Assembly (NCBI GenBank): GCA_030830695.1
Contig: JAURML010000183.1
Location: 1 to 33,443, forward strand
Origin: Caenibius sp.
GTDB taxonomy: Bacteria > Pseudomonadota > Alphaproteobacteria > Sphingomonadales > Sphingomonadaceae
Direction of reading: 5' to 3'
Length of the DNA stretch: 33,443 nt
Below the pieces are notes generated by a model. That model was not told the origin of the DNA and ran no database searches. It worked only from the letters and a program-made list of their open reading frames with translations. Below, piece after piece: positions 8,786-19,005 of the stretch. Numbering within the stretch: the stretch's first letter is position 1; the number at the start of each line of letters is the position of its first letter. The position numbers and the translations under genes were made by a program.

Positions 8786-9022
8786 ATGGCCGAAGCCACT
8801 GACGACCGCCTGCGCCTGCTGATTGAACGGATCGAACGTCTGGAAGAAGAAAAGAAAGGCATCGCTGACGATATCCGTGACGTCTATTCGGAGGCCAAGG
8901 CGGTCGGCTATGACGCCAAGATCATGCGCCAGATCGTGCGCCTGCGCAAAATGAAGCCCGATGACCGGGCGGAGATGGAAATGGTGCTGGATACCTACAA
9001 GGCGGCCTTGGGATTGGGGTGA
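8786..9022 (+). CDS. gapR: GapR family DNA-binding protein (DUF2312)
   Basis: The 78-residue protein matches the DUF2312/GapR family over its whole length. It has a long N-terminal helix ([22 protein letters not shown]), then [21 protein letters not shown], then a short C-terminal helix. In Caulobacter, GapR is a nucleoid-associated protein that clamps over-twisted DNA ahead of polymerases and assists topoisomerases; it binds AT-rich DNA. That role is inferred here by family membership. Length and Arg/Lys content fit. A GGAG (8776-8779) sits before the ATG. The following hydrolase gene starts only 7 bases after the stop, so the two are probably co-transcribed. Confidence 0.9.
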   Translation: MAEATDDRLRLLIERIERLEEEKKGIADDIRDVYSEAKAVGYDAKIMRQIVRLRKMKPDDRAEMEMVLDTYKAALGLG

Positions 9023-9029
9023 CGGGATA

Positions 9030-9875
9030 ATGCTCAGCCGCAGGGAATACCGGACGGCCGATGGCCTTGCGCTCGTGGCGGACACGGGCGGGCCTGAAGA
9101 CGCACCGGTGGTCCTGCTGCTGCATGGCGGCGGGCAGACGCGCCACAGCTGGTCAGGCGCAACGCGCAGCCTGGCCGGGCGCGGCTACCGCGTGATCAAC
9201 ATCGATGCGCGCGGCCATGGTGAGAGCGACTGGTCGCCTGACAGTTCCTACAGCTTCGATGATCTGGTGCTGGATGTGGAGGCAGTGCTGGCCGACGTGA
9301 CCGCGCCTTTCGCCCTGGTCGGCGCATCGATGGGCGGCGGTACATCCATTCACGCAGTGGCCAGAGGGCTGCGGCCCAGTGCGGTCGTGCTGGTCGATAT
9401 CGTGCCCGAACTGGAGGACGAAGGCGTGCACCGCATCCGCGACTTCATGGCCCGCAATGCGAATGGCTTTGCCGATCTCGATGAAGCCGCCGGTGCCGTG
9501 GCGCTGTACCATCCGGAGCGTCCCCGGCCCGATGACCCGAGCGGGCTGATGAAGAACCTGCGCCAGCGCGATGACGGGCGGCTCTACTGGCATTGGGATC
9601 CGGAAATCCTGGTGGCCAACATCTCCACCGCCGTGGTCGAGACGATCCAGCAATCGGCCCGGGCGCTGGGCCAGCAGCCCGATCTGCCGGTGCTGCTGGT
9701 GCGCGGATTGCTCAGCGATGTGGTGAGCGACAAGGGCATTGCCGCGTTTCGCGAGCAGGTTCCGCATCTGGAAGTGGCCGATGTTGCGGCAGCCGGCCAT
9801 ATGGTCGCCGGTGACAAGAATGACGCGTTCAATTCCGCCGTGCTGGACTTCCTGACCCGCCACATGCCTGCCTGA
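9030..9875 (+). CDS. Alpha/beta hydrolase
   Basis: The 281-residue protein has an alpha/beta-hydrolase fold. It has an oxyanion-hole strand LLLHGGG at residues 29-35, the nucleophile elbow GASMGG with Ser100, and a C-terminal AAGHMVAGD with His257 as the likely catalytic base. The block NIDARGHGESDW is typical of peroxidase/esterase-type members, so a carboxylesterase, lactonase or C-C hydrolase activity is possible. The substrate cannot be read from the sequence. The start at 9030 lies 7 bases after gapR, which suggests an operon; a longer in-frame start would overlap gapR. Confidence 0.85.
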   Translation: MLSRREYRTADGLALVADTGGPEDAPVVLLLHGGGQTRHSWSGATRSLAGRGYRVINIDARGHGESDWSPDSSYSFDDLVLDVEAVLADVTAPFALVGASMGGGTSIHAVARGLRPSAVVLVDIVPELEDEGVHRIRDFMARNANGFADLDEAAGAVALYHPERPRPDDPSGLMKNLRQRDDGRLYWHWDPEILVANISTAVVETIQQSARALGQQPDLPVLLVRGLLSDVVSDKGIAAFREQVPHLEVADVAAAGHMVAGDKNDAFNSAVLDFLTRHMPA

Positions 9876-9957
9876 ACCCGCGCCGGGGTGATTGCCCGCA
9901 GGCTTCGCTTGGGTTAGGGGGCGCCATCTTTCCACCAATCGTTGCAGACCGAAGACC

Positions 9958-10701
9958 ATGGCAGGCCATTCCAAATTCAAGAACATCATGCACCGCAAGG
10001 GCGCGCAGGACAAAAAGCGTTCGGCAATGTTTTCCAAGCTTTCGCGCGAAATCACGGTTGCGGCCAAGATGGGCACGCCCGATCCCGACATGAACCCGCG
10101 CCTGCGTCTGGCGGTCAACAACGCCAAGGCGCAGTCCATGCCCAAGGACAATATCCAGCGCGCGATTGACAAGGCATCGGCCAATGAAGGCGATGATTAT
10201 GAGGAAGTGCGTTATGAAGGCTATGGCCCGGGCGGGGTCGCGCTGATCGTCGAAGCGCTGACGGACAATCGCAACCGCACCGCCACCAATGTGCGCACGG
10301 CCTTTTCCAAGAACGGCGGCAATCTGGGCGCCAGCGGCGCGGTCAGCCATGGCTTCGAGCGGTTGGGCCTGATCGAATATCCCGCCTCTGCCGGGGACGA
10401 GGAAAAAGTGCTGGAAGCGGCGATCGAAGCCGGCGCTGACGATGTCGAATCGGGCGAGGACGGCCATTCGATCTGGGCCGGCATGGAAAGCCTGCATGAA
10501 GTGGCCAGCGCGCTGGAACAGGCGCTGGGCGAAGCGGAAAGCGTCAAGCTGGCGTGGAAGCCCAATCTGTCAGTGGAAGTGGACGAAGCAACCGCGCAGA
10601 CGCTGTTCAAGCTGATCGACACGCTGGACGATGATGACGATGTTCAGACTGTGTGGGGCAATTACGACGTCTCGGACGAGGTGATGGCCAAGCTGGGCTG
10701 A
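9958..10701 (+). CDS. yebC: YebC/PmpR family protein
   Basis: The 247-residue protein is a full-length YebC-family member. It opens with the invariant [21 protein letters not shown] and contains [32 protein letters not shown] and [13 protein letters not shown]. The family has been described both as transcriptional regulators (PmpR) and, more recently, as ribosome-associated factors that relieve stalling at proline runs, as with the mitochondrial TACO1. The sequence does not decide between these. In many bacteria yebC is close to ruvC; here ruvC lies 1.2 kb downstream, with a desaturase gene in between. The start is fixed by the conserved MAGHSK. Confidence 0.95.
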   Translation: MAGHSKFKNIMHRKGAQDKKRSAMFSKLSREITVAAKMGTPDPDMNPRLRLAVNNAKAQSMPKDNIQRAIDKASANEGDDYEEVRYEGYGPGGVALIVEALTDNRNRTATNVRTAFSKNGGNLGASGAVSHGFERLGLIEYPASAGDEEKVLEAAIEAGADDVESGEDGHSIWAGMESLHEVASALEQALGEAESVKLAWKPNLSVEVDEATAQTLFKLIDTLDDDDDVQTVWGNYDVSDEVMAKLG

Positions 10702-10810
10702 TCGACCCCGTCCCGCTTCGGGACGCCGGATTGCATGATTTCAGCCTCTTACGACGGTTAAAAATTGGTTTACGTTCCGCCCGGTGCCTTGGCATTGGGG
10801 TGGAACGGAT

Positions 10811-11857
10811 ATGGCTGATCGCATTGGCGAAACTGACGAACCGCAGTTTGCGGCAACCGCACTGCGTAAACCGCAGGAAGTCCGCCCGCGTCCATCCACC
10901 GCCAGGCCTTACGAAGAACTGATAATCGAGCGCTGGCGCAATGCTGTGCGCTATGGCGGGCCAGACGCGGCGGGCCGACGGCGTGAACACATGCTCTATG
11001 CCGCGATCAAGCAAGGCGGCGCGCTGCTGGCCGTGGTCTGGGCGGTGATGATGCCGACTGGCTGGGTCGAATGGTCGGGCTTTGCCTTTTTCTATGTGCT
11101 CAACATTCTGGCGATGTCGATCGGCTATCATCGCTATTTCACGCACAAGGCTTTCGAAACTTCCACGCCAATGCGTTATGCGCTGGCAATCCTGGCGCAG
11201 ATGGGCGTCTACGGCTCGCTCAAGCGGTGGTGCATGGATCACCGGCGCCATCACGCGCTGTCCGACAAGCCCGGCGATATTCACAGCCCCTTCGTCGACG
11301 ATTACGGCCGTCCGCTGAGCGGGCTCAAAGGCATCAAGCATGCGCATCTGGGCTGGGCCTATGGCGAGGCGATGACCAACCCCGACCTTTGCGGCAAGGG
11401 CATCGTCGGCGATCCGGTGATCGAATGGGCGCACAAGACGCGTTACCTCTGGTTTGCTGTTGGACTGGTGGTGGCGCCGGGCCTGTGGGGACTGGCACTG
11501 GGTGGCCCGCAAGCGGTTGCAGGCACGATCATGATCGCTGGCTTCCTGCGCATGGCGCTGGCGCTGCATGCGATTGCAGCGGTCAACAGCTTCGGTCACC
11601 GTTACGGCTATCAGAACTTCAAGAATCTGGACGAAGCGCGCAACAATCTGTTCCTCGGCTACATCACGCTGGGTGAAGGCTGGCACAACAATCACCACGC
11701 TCATGCCCGCGCCGCCAGCACCGGACTGCGCTGGTGGGAAGTGGACATGTCGATGTGGGTCATCGTCACGCTGGAAAAGCTCGGACTGGTCTGGAACGTG
11801 CAGCGCCCGAACCTTGAAGCGCAGCCCCGGCAGCGGAAACTTCCGGCAAAGGGTTGA
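10811..11857 (+). CDS. Acyl-CoA/fatty acid desaturase (membrane di-iron)
   Basis: The 348-residue integral membrane protein carries the three histidine boxes of delta-9-type desaturases: HRYFTH at residues 107-112, HRRHH at 144-148 and HNNHH near residue 295. These bind the di-iron centre that inserts a cis double bond with O2. Hydrophobic segments at about 70-105, 120-140, 210-235 and 240-260 fit the usual four-helix topology. The first ~50 residues are a hydrophilic extension. It is probably involved in adjusting membrane fluidity. It sits between yebC and ruvC with about 109 bases of upstream spacer, so it likely has its own promoter. Specificity for chain length or position cannot be told. 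Confidence 0.93.
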   Translation: MADRIGETDEPQFAATALRKPQEVRPRPSTARPYEELIIERWRNAVRYGGPDAAGRRREHMLYAAIKQGGALLAVVWAVMMPTGWVEWSGFAFFYVLNILAMSIGYHRYFTHKAFETSTPMRYALAILAQMGVYGSLKRWCMDHRRHHALSDKPGDIHSPFVDDYGRPLSGLKGIKHAHLGWAYGEAMTNPDLCGKGIVGDPVIEWAHKTRYLWFAVGLVVAPGLWGLALGGPQAVAGTIMIAGFLRMALALHAIAAVNSFGHRYGYQNFKNLDEARNNLFLGYITLGEGWHNNHHAHARAASTGLRWWEVDMSMWVIVTLEKLGLVWNVQRPNLEAQPRQRKLPAKG

Positions 11858-11900
11858 CCCTGCCCTTTGCGCGGCGGACCATTCCGGTTAGGTCCGCTCC

Positions 11901-12374
11901 ATGCTGATTCTCGGCCTCGATCCTTCGCTCTCCTGCACCGGCTGGGGCCTCATCCGCAGTGAAGGCGCGCGGATCAGCCATGTCGCAAATGGCCAGATCC
12001 AGACTGACGCCAAGGCACCCTTGCCCCAACGGCTGCTGCATCTGCTCGATGCCGTCGTTGCGGTGATTGGCCAATATGGCCCGGGCCGGGCGGCGGTGGA
12101 GGAAATCTACGTCAACAAGAACCCGCAAAGCACGCTGAAGCTGGCGCAGGCGCGCGGGGCGGTGCTGGCGGCTTGCGGCCGGGCGAACCTGGTGGTCTCG
12201 GAACATGCCGCGCGCAGAGTGAAGAAGAGCGTGGTCGGAACCGGCGCGGCGGACAAGGTGCAGGTCCAAGCGATGCTGAAAGTGCTTCTGCCAGGCGTTC
12301 AGGTGGAAGGGCCGGATGCGGCAGACGCGCTGGCGGTAGCCATCGCCGATGCGCATCTTGCAGGCAGGCGGTAG
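11901..12374 (+). CDS. ruvC: Crossover junction endodeoxyribonuclease RuvC
   Basis: The 157-residue protein is a RuvC Holliday-junction resolvase. It shows the catalytic acidic residues in their usual settings: Asp7 in ILGLDPSL, Glu67 in AVEEIYVNKNPQS, and Asp139 and Asp142 in GPDAADALAVAI. The core fold is RNase H-like and the enzyme works as a dimer with the RuvAB motor. ruvA and ruvB are not downstream in this window, so the usual ruvCAB cluster is broken. The stop overlaps the ribosome site of the next gene, suggesting co-transcription with it. Confidence 0.95.
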   Translation: MLILGLDPSLSCTGWGLIRSEGARISHVANGQIQTDAKAPLPQRLLHLLDAVVAVIGQYGPGRAAVEEIYVNKNPQSTLKLAQARGAVLAACGRANLVVSEHAARRVKKSVVGTGAADKVQVQAMLKVLLPGVQVEGPDAADALAVAIADAHLAGRR

Positions 12375-12383
12375 GAGCTGAAA

Positions 12384-12731
12384 TTGGACATTGTTGTTTA
12401 CGGCATCCCCAATTGCGACACCGTGAAGAAAGCCCGTGCGTGGCTTGATGCGCGGGGCGTCGCATACACGTTCCATGACTACAAGAAACTGGGCATCGAG
12501 GCGGCAAGGCTGCGCGATTGGGTGAATGTGCTGGGCTGGGAAGCCTTGCTGAACAGGCGCGGCACCGCATTTCGCAAGCTGCCGGATGCGGCCAGGGAAG
12601 GCCTTGATGCAGACCGCGCCATTGCAATCATGGTGGAACATTGCTCCACCATCAAACGGCCCGTGGTGGAATATGCGGGCGGATTGCTGCTGGGATTCAG
12701 GGACGATGAATGGGCCGCAGCCCTTGGGTGA
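12384..12731 (+). CDS. ArsC/Spx-family protein, YffB-like
   Basis: The 115-residue protein has the thioredoxin-like ArsC/Spx fold with one Cys in VYGIPNCDTVKKARAWL (Cys11), and the blocks LGWEALLNRRGTAFRKL and IKRPVVEY. These match E. coli YffB closely. YffB-like proteins are often called arsenate reductase-like but lack clear evidence of that activity; a GSH-dependent thiol reductase role has been suggested. The start is TTG at 12384 with TAGGAG (12372-12377) six bases upstream. No ATG exists before the active-site strand, so TTG must be used. The ribosome site overlaps the ruvC stop. Confidence 0.88.
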   Translation: MDIVVYGIPNCDTVKKARAWLDARGVAYTFHDYKKLGIEAARLRDWVNVLGWEALLNRRGTAFRKLPDAAREGLDADRAIAIMVEHCSTIKRPVVEYAGGLLLGFRDDEWAAALG

Positions 12732-12743
12732 GGAGCAATACAG

Positions 12744-13724
12744 ATGAACTGGCAGGAACTGGTAGCCACGAACACCCGCTATTTCGAAGGGGCGGCGGGG
12801 CCGATCGCGGCGATTGTCGCAGGCGACGGGCCTTTGGTCATCCTTATGCATGGCTGGCCTGAACTGGGCTTTTCCTACCGCCATCAGGTCGGGCCGCTGA
12901 TGGACGCAGGCTACACCGTCGCTGTCCCCGACATGCGCGGCTATGGCCGCAGCGTGAAGCCGGACGATCCAGCGCTTTATACGATGGATCACCATGCCGA
13001 TGACATGGCGGCGATCGCTCGGGGGCTGGGGCGCGAACGATGGGTTTCAGTGGGGCATGACTGGGGTTCGCCCGTGGCCTGGCGTTGCGGTCTGCGCTTC
13101 CCCGACGAAGTGGCGGCGGTATTTTCCTACAGCGTGCCGCATCGCCTGGCTGCGGACATTGGCGCGCATGAATGGTTCGACACCGCCTATCCGAACCGCT
13201 TCTATTACATGCGCTATTTCGATCCGGTCGGCCCCGCCGAAGCGGAACTGGACGCGGACCCCCGCGATTCGCTGAAACGGATCTATTTCGCTCTGTCAGG
13301 CGATGCCCCGCTGTTCGAATGGACGAAAGAGCGGCCGATGGGTGACAGGTTGCTGCCGGGCATGACGCCGCCAGCGCCCGGCCCGCTGAGCTTCATGAGC
13401 GAATCGGAACTGGACGTCTATGCCGCCGCGTTCAAGGAAGGGGGCTTTCACGGGCCGCTCAACTGGTATCGCAACTGGGATGAAAATGAACGTCAGGTGC
13501 GCGCCTATGGCGATCAGCACATCCGCCAGCCCGCCGGTTTTTTCTGCGGCGACCGGGAGATCGTGCTGGCGATGTTCCCCGGCTGCGTTGAACATCAACG
13601 CGAGGTATGCGACGATCTGCGCATGGAACGGATCGTGCCGGGGGCCGGGCACTGGATCCAGCAGGAACGGCCCGCAGAGGCCAGTGCGGCGCTGCTGGAA
13701 TTTCTGGCCACGCTGAAGCTGTAA
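12744..13724 (+). CDS. Epoxide hydrolase-like alpha/beta hydrolase
   Basis: The 326-residue protein has the alpha/beta-hydrolase fold with features of epoxide hydrolases and haloalkane dehalogenases. These are the HGWPE oxyanion motif at residues 36-40, the DMRGYGRS block, a nucleophile that is Asp106 in GHDWGS rather than Ser, and GHW with His303 near the C-terminus. HGWPE plus an Asp nucleophile favours soluble epoxide hydrolase over a dehalogenase. The reaction would be hydrolysis of an epoxide to a diol through an alkyl-enzyme ester. The substrate is unknown. It begins 12 bases after the YffB-like gene with GAGGAG before the ATG, and is probably in the same transcript. Confidence 0.86.
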   Translation: MNWQELVATNTRYFEGAAGPIAAIVAGDGPLVILMHGWPELGFSYRHQVGPLMDAGYTVAVPDMRGYGRSVKPDDPALYTMDHHADDMAAIARGLGRERWVSVGHDWGSPVAWRCGLRFPDEVAAVFSYSVPHRLAADIGAHEWFDTAYPNRFYYMRYFDPVGPAEAELDADPRDSLKRIYFALSGDAPLFEWTKERPMGDRLLPGMTPPAPGPLSFMSESELDVYAAAFKEGGFHGPLNWYRNWDENERQVRAYGDQHIRQPAGFFCGDREIVLAMFPGCVEHQREVCDDLRMERIVPGAGHWIQQERPAEASAALLEFLATLKL

Positions 13725-13747
13725 TGCATCGAAAGGGGATCTGAAGC

Positions 13748-14164
13748 ATGCGCACCGTCACCATCAGCGAAGCGGCTCTGGCAGAACTTGAACGGCAGGT
13801 GCCGCAGGGCGTGCCGGTCACCATGCTCAACCTGCTGCGGTTTCGCGACACGGCGGATTACGGTCCGAACGATGCGCTGCCGCCATGCAGCGGCAGAGCG
13901 GCCTATTACGAACGCTATGCCCCGGCGGTAACGCCCATGGTCATGGCCCTGGGTGGCCGGGTGATCTGGGCTGGTTCTGTGCTGGGCCATCCCGTCTGCC
14001 CGGATGATGAACGCTGGGACGACATGCTGGTCGTCGAATATCCCGATATCGAATCGATTCTCGGCATGTTCCGAAGCCCCGAATATCAGGCACAGGTGAT
14101 GCACCGCACTGCGGCCCTGGCCGATTCGAGGCTGATCGCCACGCGCGAGGGCGAAAAGCCCTGA
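13748..14164 (+). CDS. DUF1330-like small protein
   Basis: The 138-residue protein resembles the DUF1330 group of dimeric alpha-beta barrel proteins. It has an early VTMLNLLRFRDTADY strand-helix, AYYERYAPAVTPMVMALGGRVIWAG, then a block with WDDMLVVEYPDIESILGMFRSPEYQ. In DUF1330 this last block (a bulk residue, Pro and FxxSPEY) is the hallmark. Function of the family is not established. It starts 23 bases after the epoxide-hydrolase-like gene and is likely the last gene of that plus-strand run. It converges with ubiG only 3 bases away, with no room for a separate terminator. Confidence 0.75.
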   Translation: MRTVTISEAALAELERQVPQGVPVTMLNLLRFRDTADYGPNDALPPCSGRAAYYERYAPAVTPMVMALGGRVIWAGSVLGHPVCPDDERWDDMLVVEYPDIESILGMFRSPEYQAQVMHRTAALADSRLIATREGEKP

Positions 14165-14167
14165 GGA

Positions 14168-14890
14168 TCAGGCGCGGACCGCAGTCACCAGATAGTTGAG
14201 TGAAAGATCGGCTGACAGATGCAGCCCCTTGCCGGGTGAGAATGCGATACCGACCGGCGCGCTCATGCACAGTCCGGCTGCGCCGAGAATGTCATCCAGC
14301 TCGTCCGGGGTGATGAAAGCGTCCCAGTCATGTGTTCCTGCAGGAATCGCGCCGAGCCGTTCGGCCAGCCCGACCATCACCAGGCGCGAGGCAGGCGTGC
14401 GGTTGGGGGTCGACAGCACCATCAGCCCGCCCGGCGCAAGGCAATCCGCCAGCTGATTCGCGAAACTTTGTGTGTCGGCGACATGTTCGATCACTTCCAT
14501 CGCGCAAACCAGATCGAACTGCCCGAGGCCGAGCGCGGCCAGCTCGCCATGGCGGTAGCGGATGTCCAGCCCGCCGCCCCGGGCATGCGCCGTGGCCACC
14601 GCGATGTTTTCAGGCGCTGCATCCACCCCGGTCACCGCCGCGCCCAGCCGGGCCAGCGGTTCGGCCAGCAACCCGGCGCCGCACCCCACGTCGAGCGCGG
14701 ATTTCCCGGCCAGCGGCCGCCCCCCTTGTGGGTCAAGGTGCCAATGCGCGTCCAGCGCATCGCGCAGGAAGGCAAGCCGCACGGGGTTGAGCCGGTGCAG
14801 CATGGCGGAAGCCCCCCTGGGGTCCCACCAGTCCTGCGCCAGCCTGCCGAAATGATCTGCCTCGTCAGGGCGAATGGTTGCATTGGCCAT
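14168..14890 (-). CDS. ubiG: Ubiquinone biosynthesis O-methyltransferase UbiG
   Basis: The 240-residue class I SAM-dependent methyltransferase carries motif I LDVGCGAGLLAEPLARLGA at residues ~65-83 and the UbiG-typical opening DEADHFGRLAQDWWDPRGASAMLHRLNPVRL. It also has VCAMEVIEHV and FITPDELDDIL. UbiG performs both O-methylations of the ubiquinone ring. The WWDP motif and the FITPDEL block separate it from general methyltransferases. It is divergent from lysC with a 54-base gap and converges with the DUF1330-like gene. The ATG at 14888-14890 gives the usual family N-terminus. Confidence 0.93.
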   Translation of the reverse strand: MANATIRPDEADHFGRLAQDWWDPRGASAMLHRLNPVRLAFLRDALDAHWHLDPQGGRPLAGKSALDVGCGAGLLAEPLARLGAAVTGVDAAPENIAVATAHARGGGLDIRYRHGELAALGLGQFDLVCAMEVIEHVADTQSFANQLADCLAPGGLMVLSTPNRTPASRLVMVGLAERLGAIPAGTHDWDAFITPDELDDILGAAGLCMSAPVGIAFSPGKGLHLSADLSLNYLVTAVRA

Positions 14891-14944
14891 GATGGTCCAC
14901 TAGCAGCGCGCGGAACGTGATTCCAGCAGGGGAGCGCAGACAGC

Positions 14945-16216
14945 TTGGCTCGGATTGTGATGAAATTCGGCGGCACCTCGATGGCCGGTACGGAGCGCAT
15001 CCGGCGGGTGGCCAATATCGTGCGCCGCCAGCAGGAAGCAGGGCATGAAGTGGCGGTGGTGGTTTCGGCCATAGCCGGCGAGGCTGACCGGCTGGTGGGC
15101 TTCGCGCGCGAGGCCAATCCGCTTTACGACCCGGCGGAATATGACGTGGTGGTGGCCAGCGGCGAACAGGTGACCTCGGGCCTGCTGGCGATGACGCTGC
15201 AGGCAATGGGCTGCAAGGCGCGCAGCTGGCTGGGCTGGCAGCTGCCCATCCGCACTGACAATGCGCATGCCAAGGCGCGCATCGAAACCATCGATTCGCA
15301 GGCCGTACTGGCCTCGATGGCCTCAGGCGAGATTGCCGTGATCCCCGGTTTTCAGGGCATGGGCCACGATGGCCGCGTGACCACGCTGGGGCGGGGCGGA
15401 TCGGACACCTCGGCGGTCGCGGTGGCCGCGGCGGTCAAGGCTGACCGCTGCGACATCTATACCGATGTCGACGGGGTCTACACCACTGATCCGCGCATCG
15501 TGGCCAAGGCCCGCAAGCTCAAGCATGTGACTTATGAGGAAATGCTGGAGCTGGCCTCGGTCGGATCCAAGGTGCTGCAGACCCGTTCGGTCAGCCTCGC
15601 CATGAAAGAAGGTGTGCGCGTACAGGTGCTGTCATCCTTCATCGATGACGATGCGCCGCTTGCCGATGAAATTCCCGGCACCATGATCGTGTCCGACGAA
15701 GAACTGGCCAAGGAAATGGAGAATCTGGAAATGGAAAGCCAGCTGATCACCGGCATCGCCGCTGACAAGAACGAGGCCAAGGTGACGCTTACGCGCATTG
15801 CGGACCGCCCCGGCGCGGTGGCCGCGATTTTCGGGCCGCTGGCTCAGGCCAACATCAATGTCGACATGATCATCCAGAACATCGCCAAGGACAAGGGCGA
15901 GACTGATGTGACCTTCACCGTGCCCGCCGCCGATCTGGACCGGACCATGGCGCTGCTCGAAGATCGCAAGGATGCAATCGGCTTCTACCGTTTGATTTCG
16001 GACAGCAAGGTGTCGAAGATCAGCGTGGTGGGCGTGGGCATGCGCAGCCATGCAGGCATTGCCGCCACCATGTTCCGCACGCTGGCCGAACGCGGCATCA
16101 ATATTCAGGCCATCTCGACCAGCGAAATCAAGGTTTCCGTGCTGATCGATGCGGACGAGACGGAACTGGCCGTGCGCGTGCTGCACACCGCCTATGGGCT
16201 GGACGCAAAGGGCTGA
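14945..16216 (+). CDS. lysC: Aspartate kinase
   Basis: The 423-residue protein phosphorylates L-aspartate, the first step towards lysine, threonine, methionine and diaminopimelate. The kinase domain has KFGGTSMAG near the N-terminus, VVSAIAGEADRL, LGRGGSDTSAVAVA and DVDGVYTTDPR. Two ACT domains follow from about residue 265 and would bind lysine or threonine for feedback control. The size fits the single-function alpha-type enzyme. The start is TTG at 14945 with GGGGAG (14929-14934) ten bases upstream; the first possible ATG falls at residue 6 and would remove part of the first strand. Confidence 0.95.
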   Translation: MARIVMKFGGTSMAGTERIRRVANIVRRQQEAGHEVAVVVSAIAGEADRLVGFAREANPLYDPAEYDVVVASGEQVTSGLLAMTLQAMGCKARSWLGWQLPIRTDNAHAKARIETIDSQAVLASMASGEIAVIPGFQGMGHDGRVTTLGRGGSDTSAVAVAAAVKADRCDIYTDVDGVYTTDPRIVAKARKLKHVTYEEMLELASVGSKVLQTRSVSLAMKEGVRVQVLSSFIDDDAPLADEIPGTMIVSDEELAKEMENLEMESQLITGIAADKNEAKVTLTRIADRPGAVAAIFGPLAQANINVDMIIQNIAKDKGETDVTFTVPAADLDRTMALLEDRKDAIGFYRLISDSKVSKISVVGVGMRSHAGIAATMFRTLAERGINIQAISTSEIKVSVLIDADETELAVRVLHTAYGLDAKG

Positions 16217-16224
16217 GGCCACGG

Positions 16225-16446
16225 TCAGGCCGCTTGCGAGCGCCTGCCCCCCGGCATGGCGACCGTGGCTTCCATGAATTTGGGTTTGCTGGCCGGCCCG
16301 CCGCCGATCAGCTGCATCGGATAATTGCCCTGCGGCAGGGATTCCAGCTGCATGCCTGCCGCCGCCAGCGCATAGGGAGACACGCGATGGCGGGTACACA
16401 ATCCGCCAGCCCCGAAACGGCTGGAAACCAAGGCGTAGCGAGACAT
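16225..16446 (-). CDS. Hypothetical small protein (73 residues)
   Basis: A small open frame between lysC and katG. The third codon positions are strongly G/C-rich like the real genes around it, and AGGA lies upstream of the ATG at 16446, which favours a true gene. The protein has no membrane segment and no family I recognise; the middle contains YPMQLIGGGPASKPKFMEATV. It converges with lysC (8 bases between stops) and lies downstream of katG on the same strand, separated from it by a terminator, so it likely has its own promoter. It could be a chance frame. Confidence 0.5.
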   Translation of the reverse strand: MSRYALVSSRFGAGGLCTRHRVSPYALAAAGMQLESLPQGNYPMQLIGGGPASKPKFMEATVAMPGGRRSQAA

Positions 16447-16514
16447 GCTTTACATCGTCCTAATGGCGGCGCGGAAATTTGCGATGTCCTGACTGCCTCA
16501 TGAGGGCGCGCAAT

Positions 16515-16562
16515 GTGCAAAAGAAGCGGGCCTCCCCGCCGGAGGGGAAGGCGGGAAGGCCC
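16515..16562 (-). terminator. Rho-independent terminator of katG
   Basis: Read on the minus strand, a GC-rich stem with arms at 16550-16562 and 16528-16540 (GGGCCT/AGGCCC outer, CCCGCC/GGCGGG inner, one mismatch, 9-base loop) is followed shortly by CTTCTTTTG. It lies about 36 bases after the katG stop and points the right way. Confidence 0.8.
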
Positions 16563-16598
16563 GGGTCATCGGGCGGACTGGGGATCCGCCCGGAAAGC

Positions 16599-18770
<2,172 letters not shown>

Positions 18771-18825
18771 TTATGGTGAGGCCTGTTTGACCGGGCCAAT
18801 GAAAGTCAAGCTACACCAGCAGAAT

Positions 18826-18875
18826 TGATCATTACACTCGATTATATTTAAGACAGTGATCGATATTAGCGATAA
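18826..18875. promoter_or_regulatory. AT-rich regulatory region upstream of katG
   Basis: The 253-base gap between katG and the divergent flavoprotein gene contains an AT-rich stretch that stands out from the GC-rich surroundings. It holds TGATCA (18826-18831) and three CGATTA/CGATAT/CGATAA units. On the minus strand TATAAT (18841-18846) is a perfect -10 about 88 bases before katG, with only a poor -35 partner. A weak -35 with a good -10 fits an activator-dependent promoter such as an OxyR target, but I do not see a convincing OxyR consensus. Confidence 0.4.
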
Positions 18876-19005
18876 TTGCGCGGCCGTGCGGCCATGGCCG
18901 CGCCATGTGGTTGATCGCCCGGTCTTTTACGTCGCAGCTTGTCGGGGGGAAGCGGGCCATCTAAGGCTCTCGCGCCTGACAGACGATCAAACCGGCGGAG
19001 CATTG

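Noticed and set aside
10710-10724. GTCCCG/CGGGAC hairpin after yebC
   Set aside because: The stem is 6 bp with a 3-base loop and no T run follows, so I did not call a terminator.
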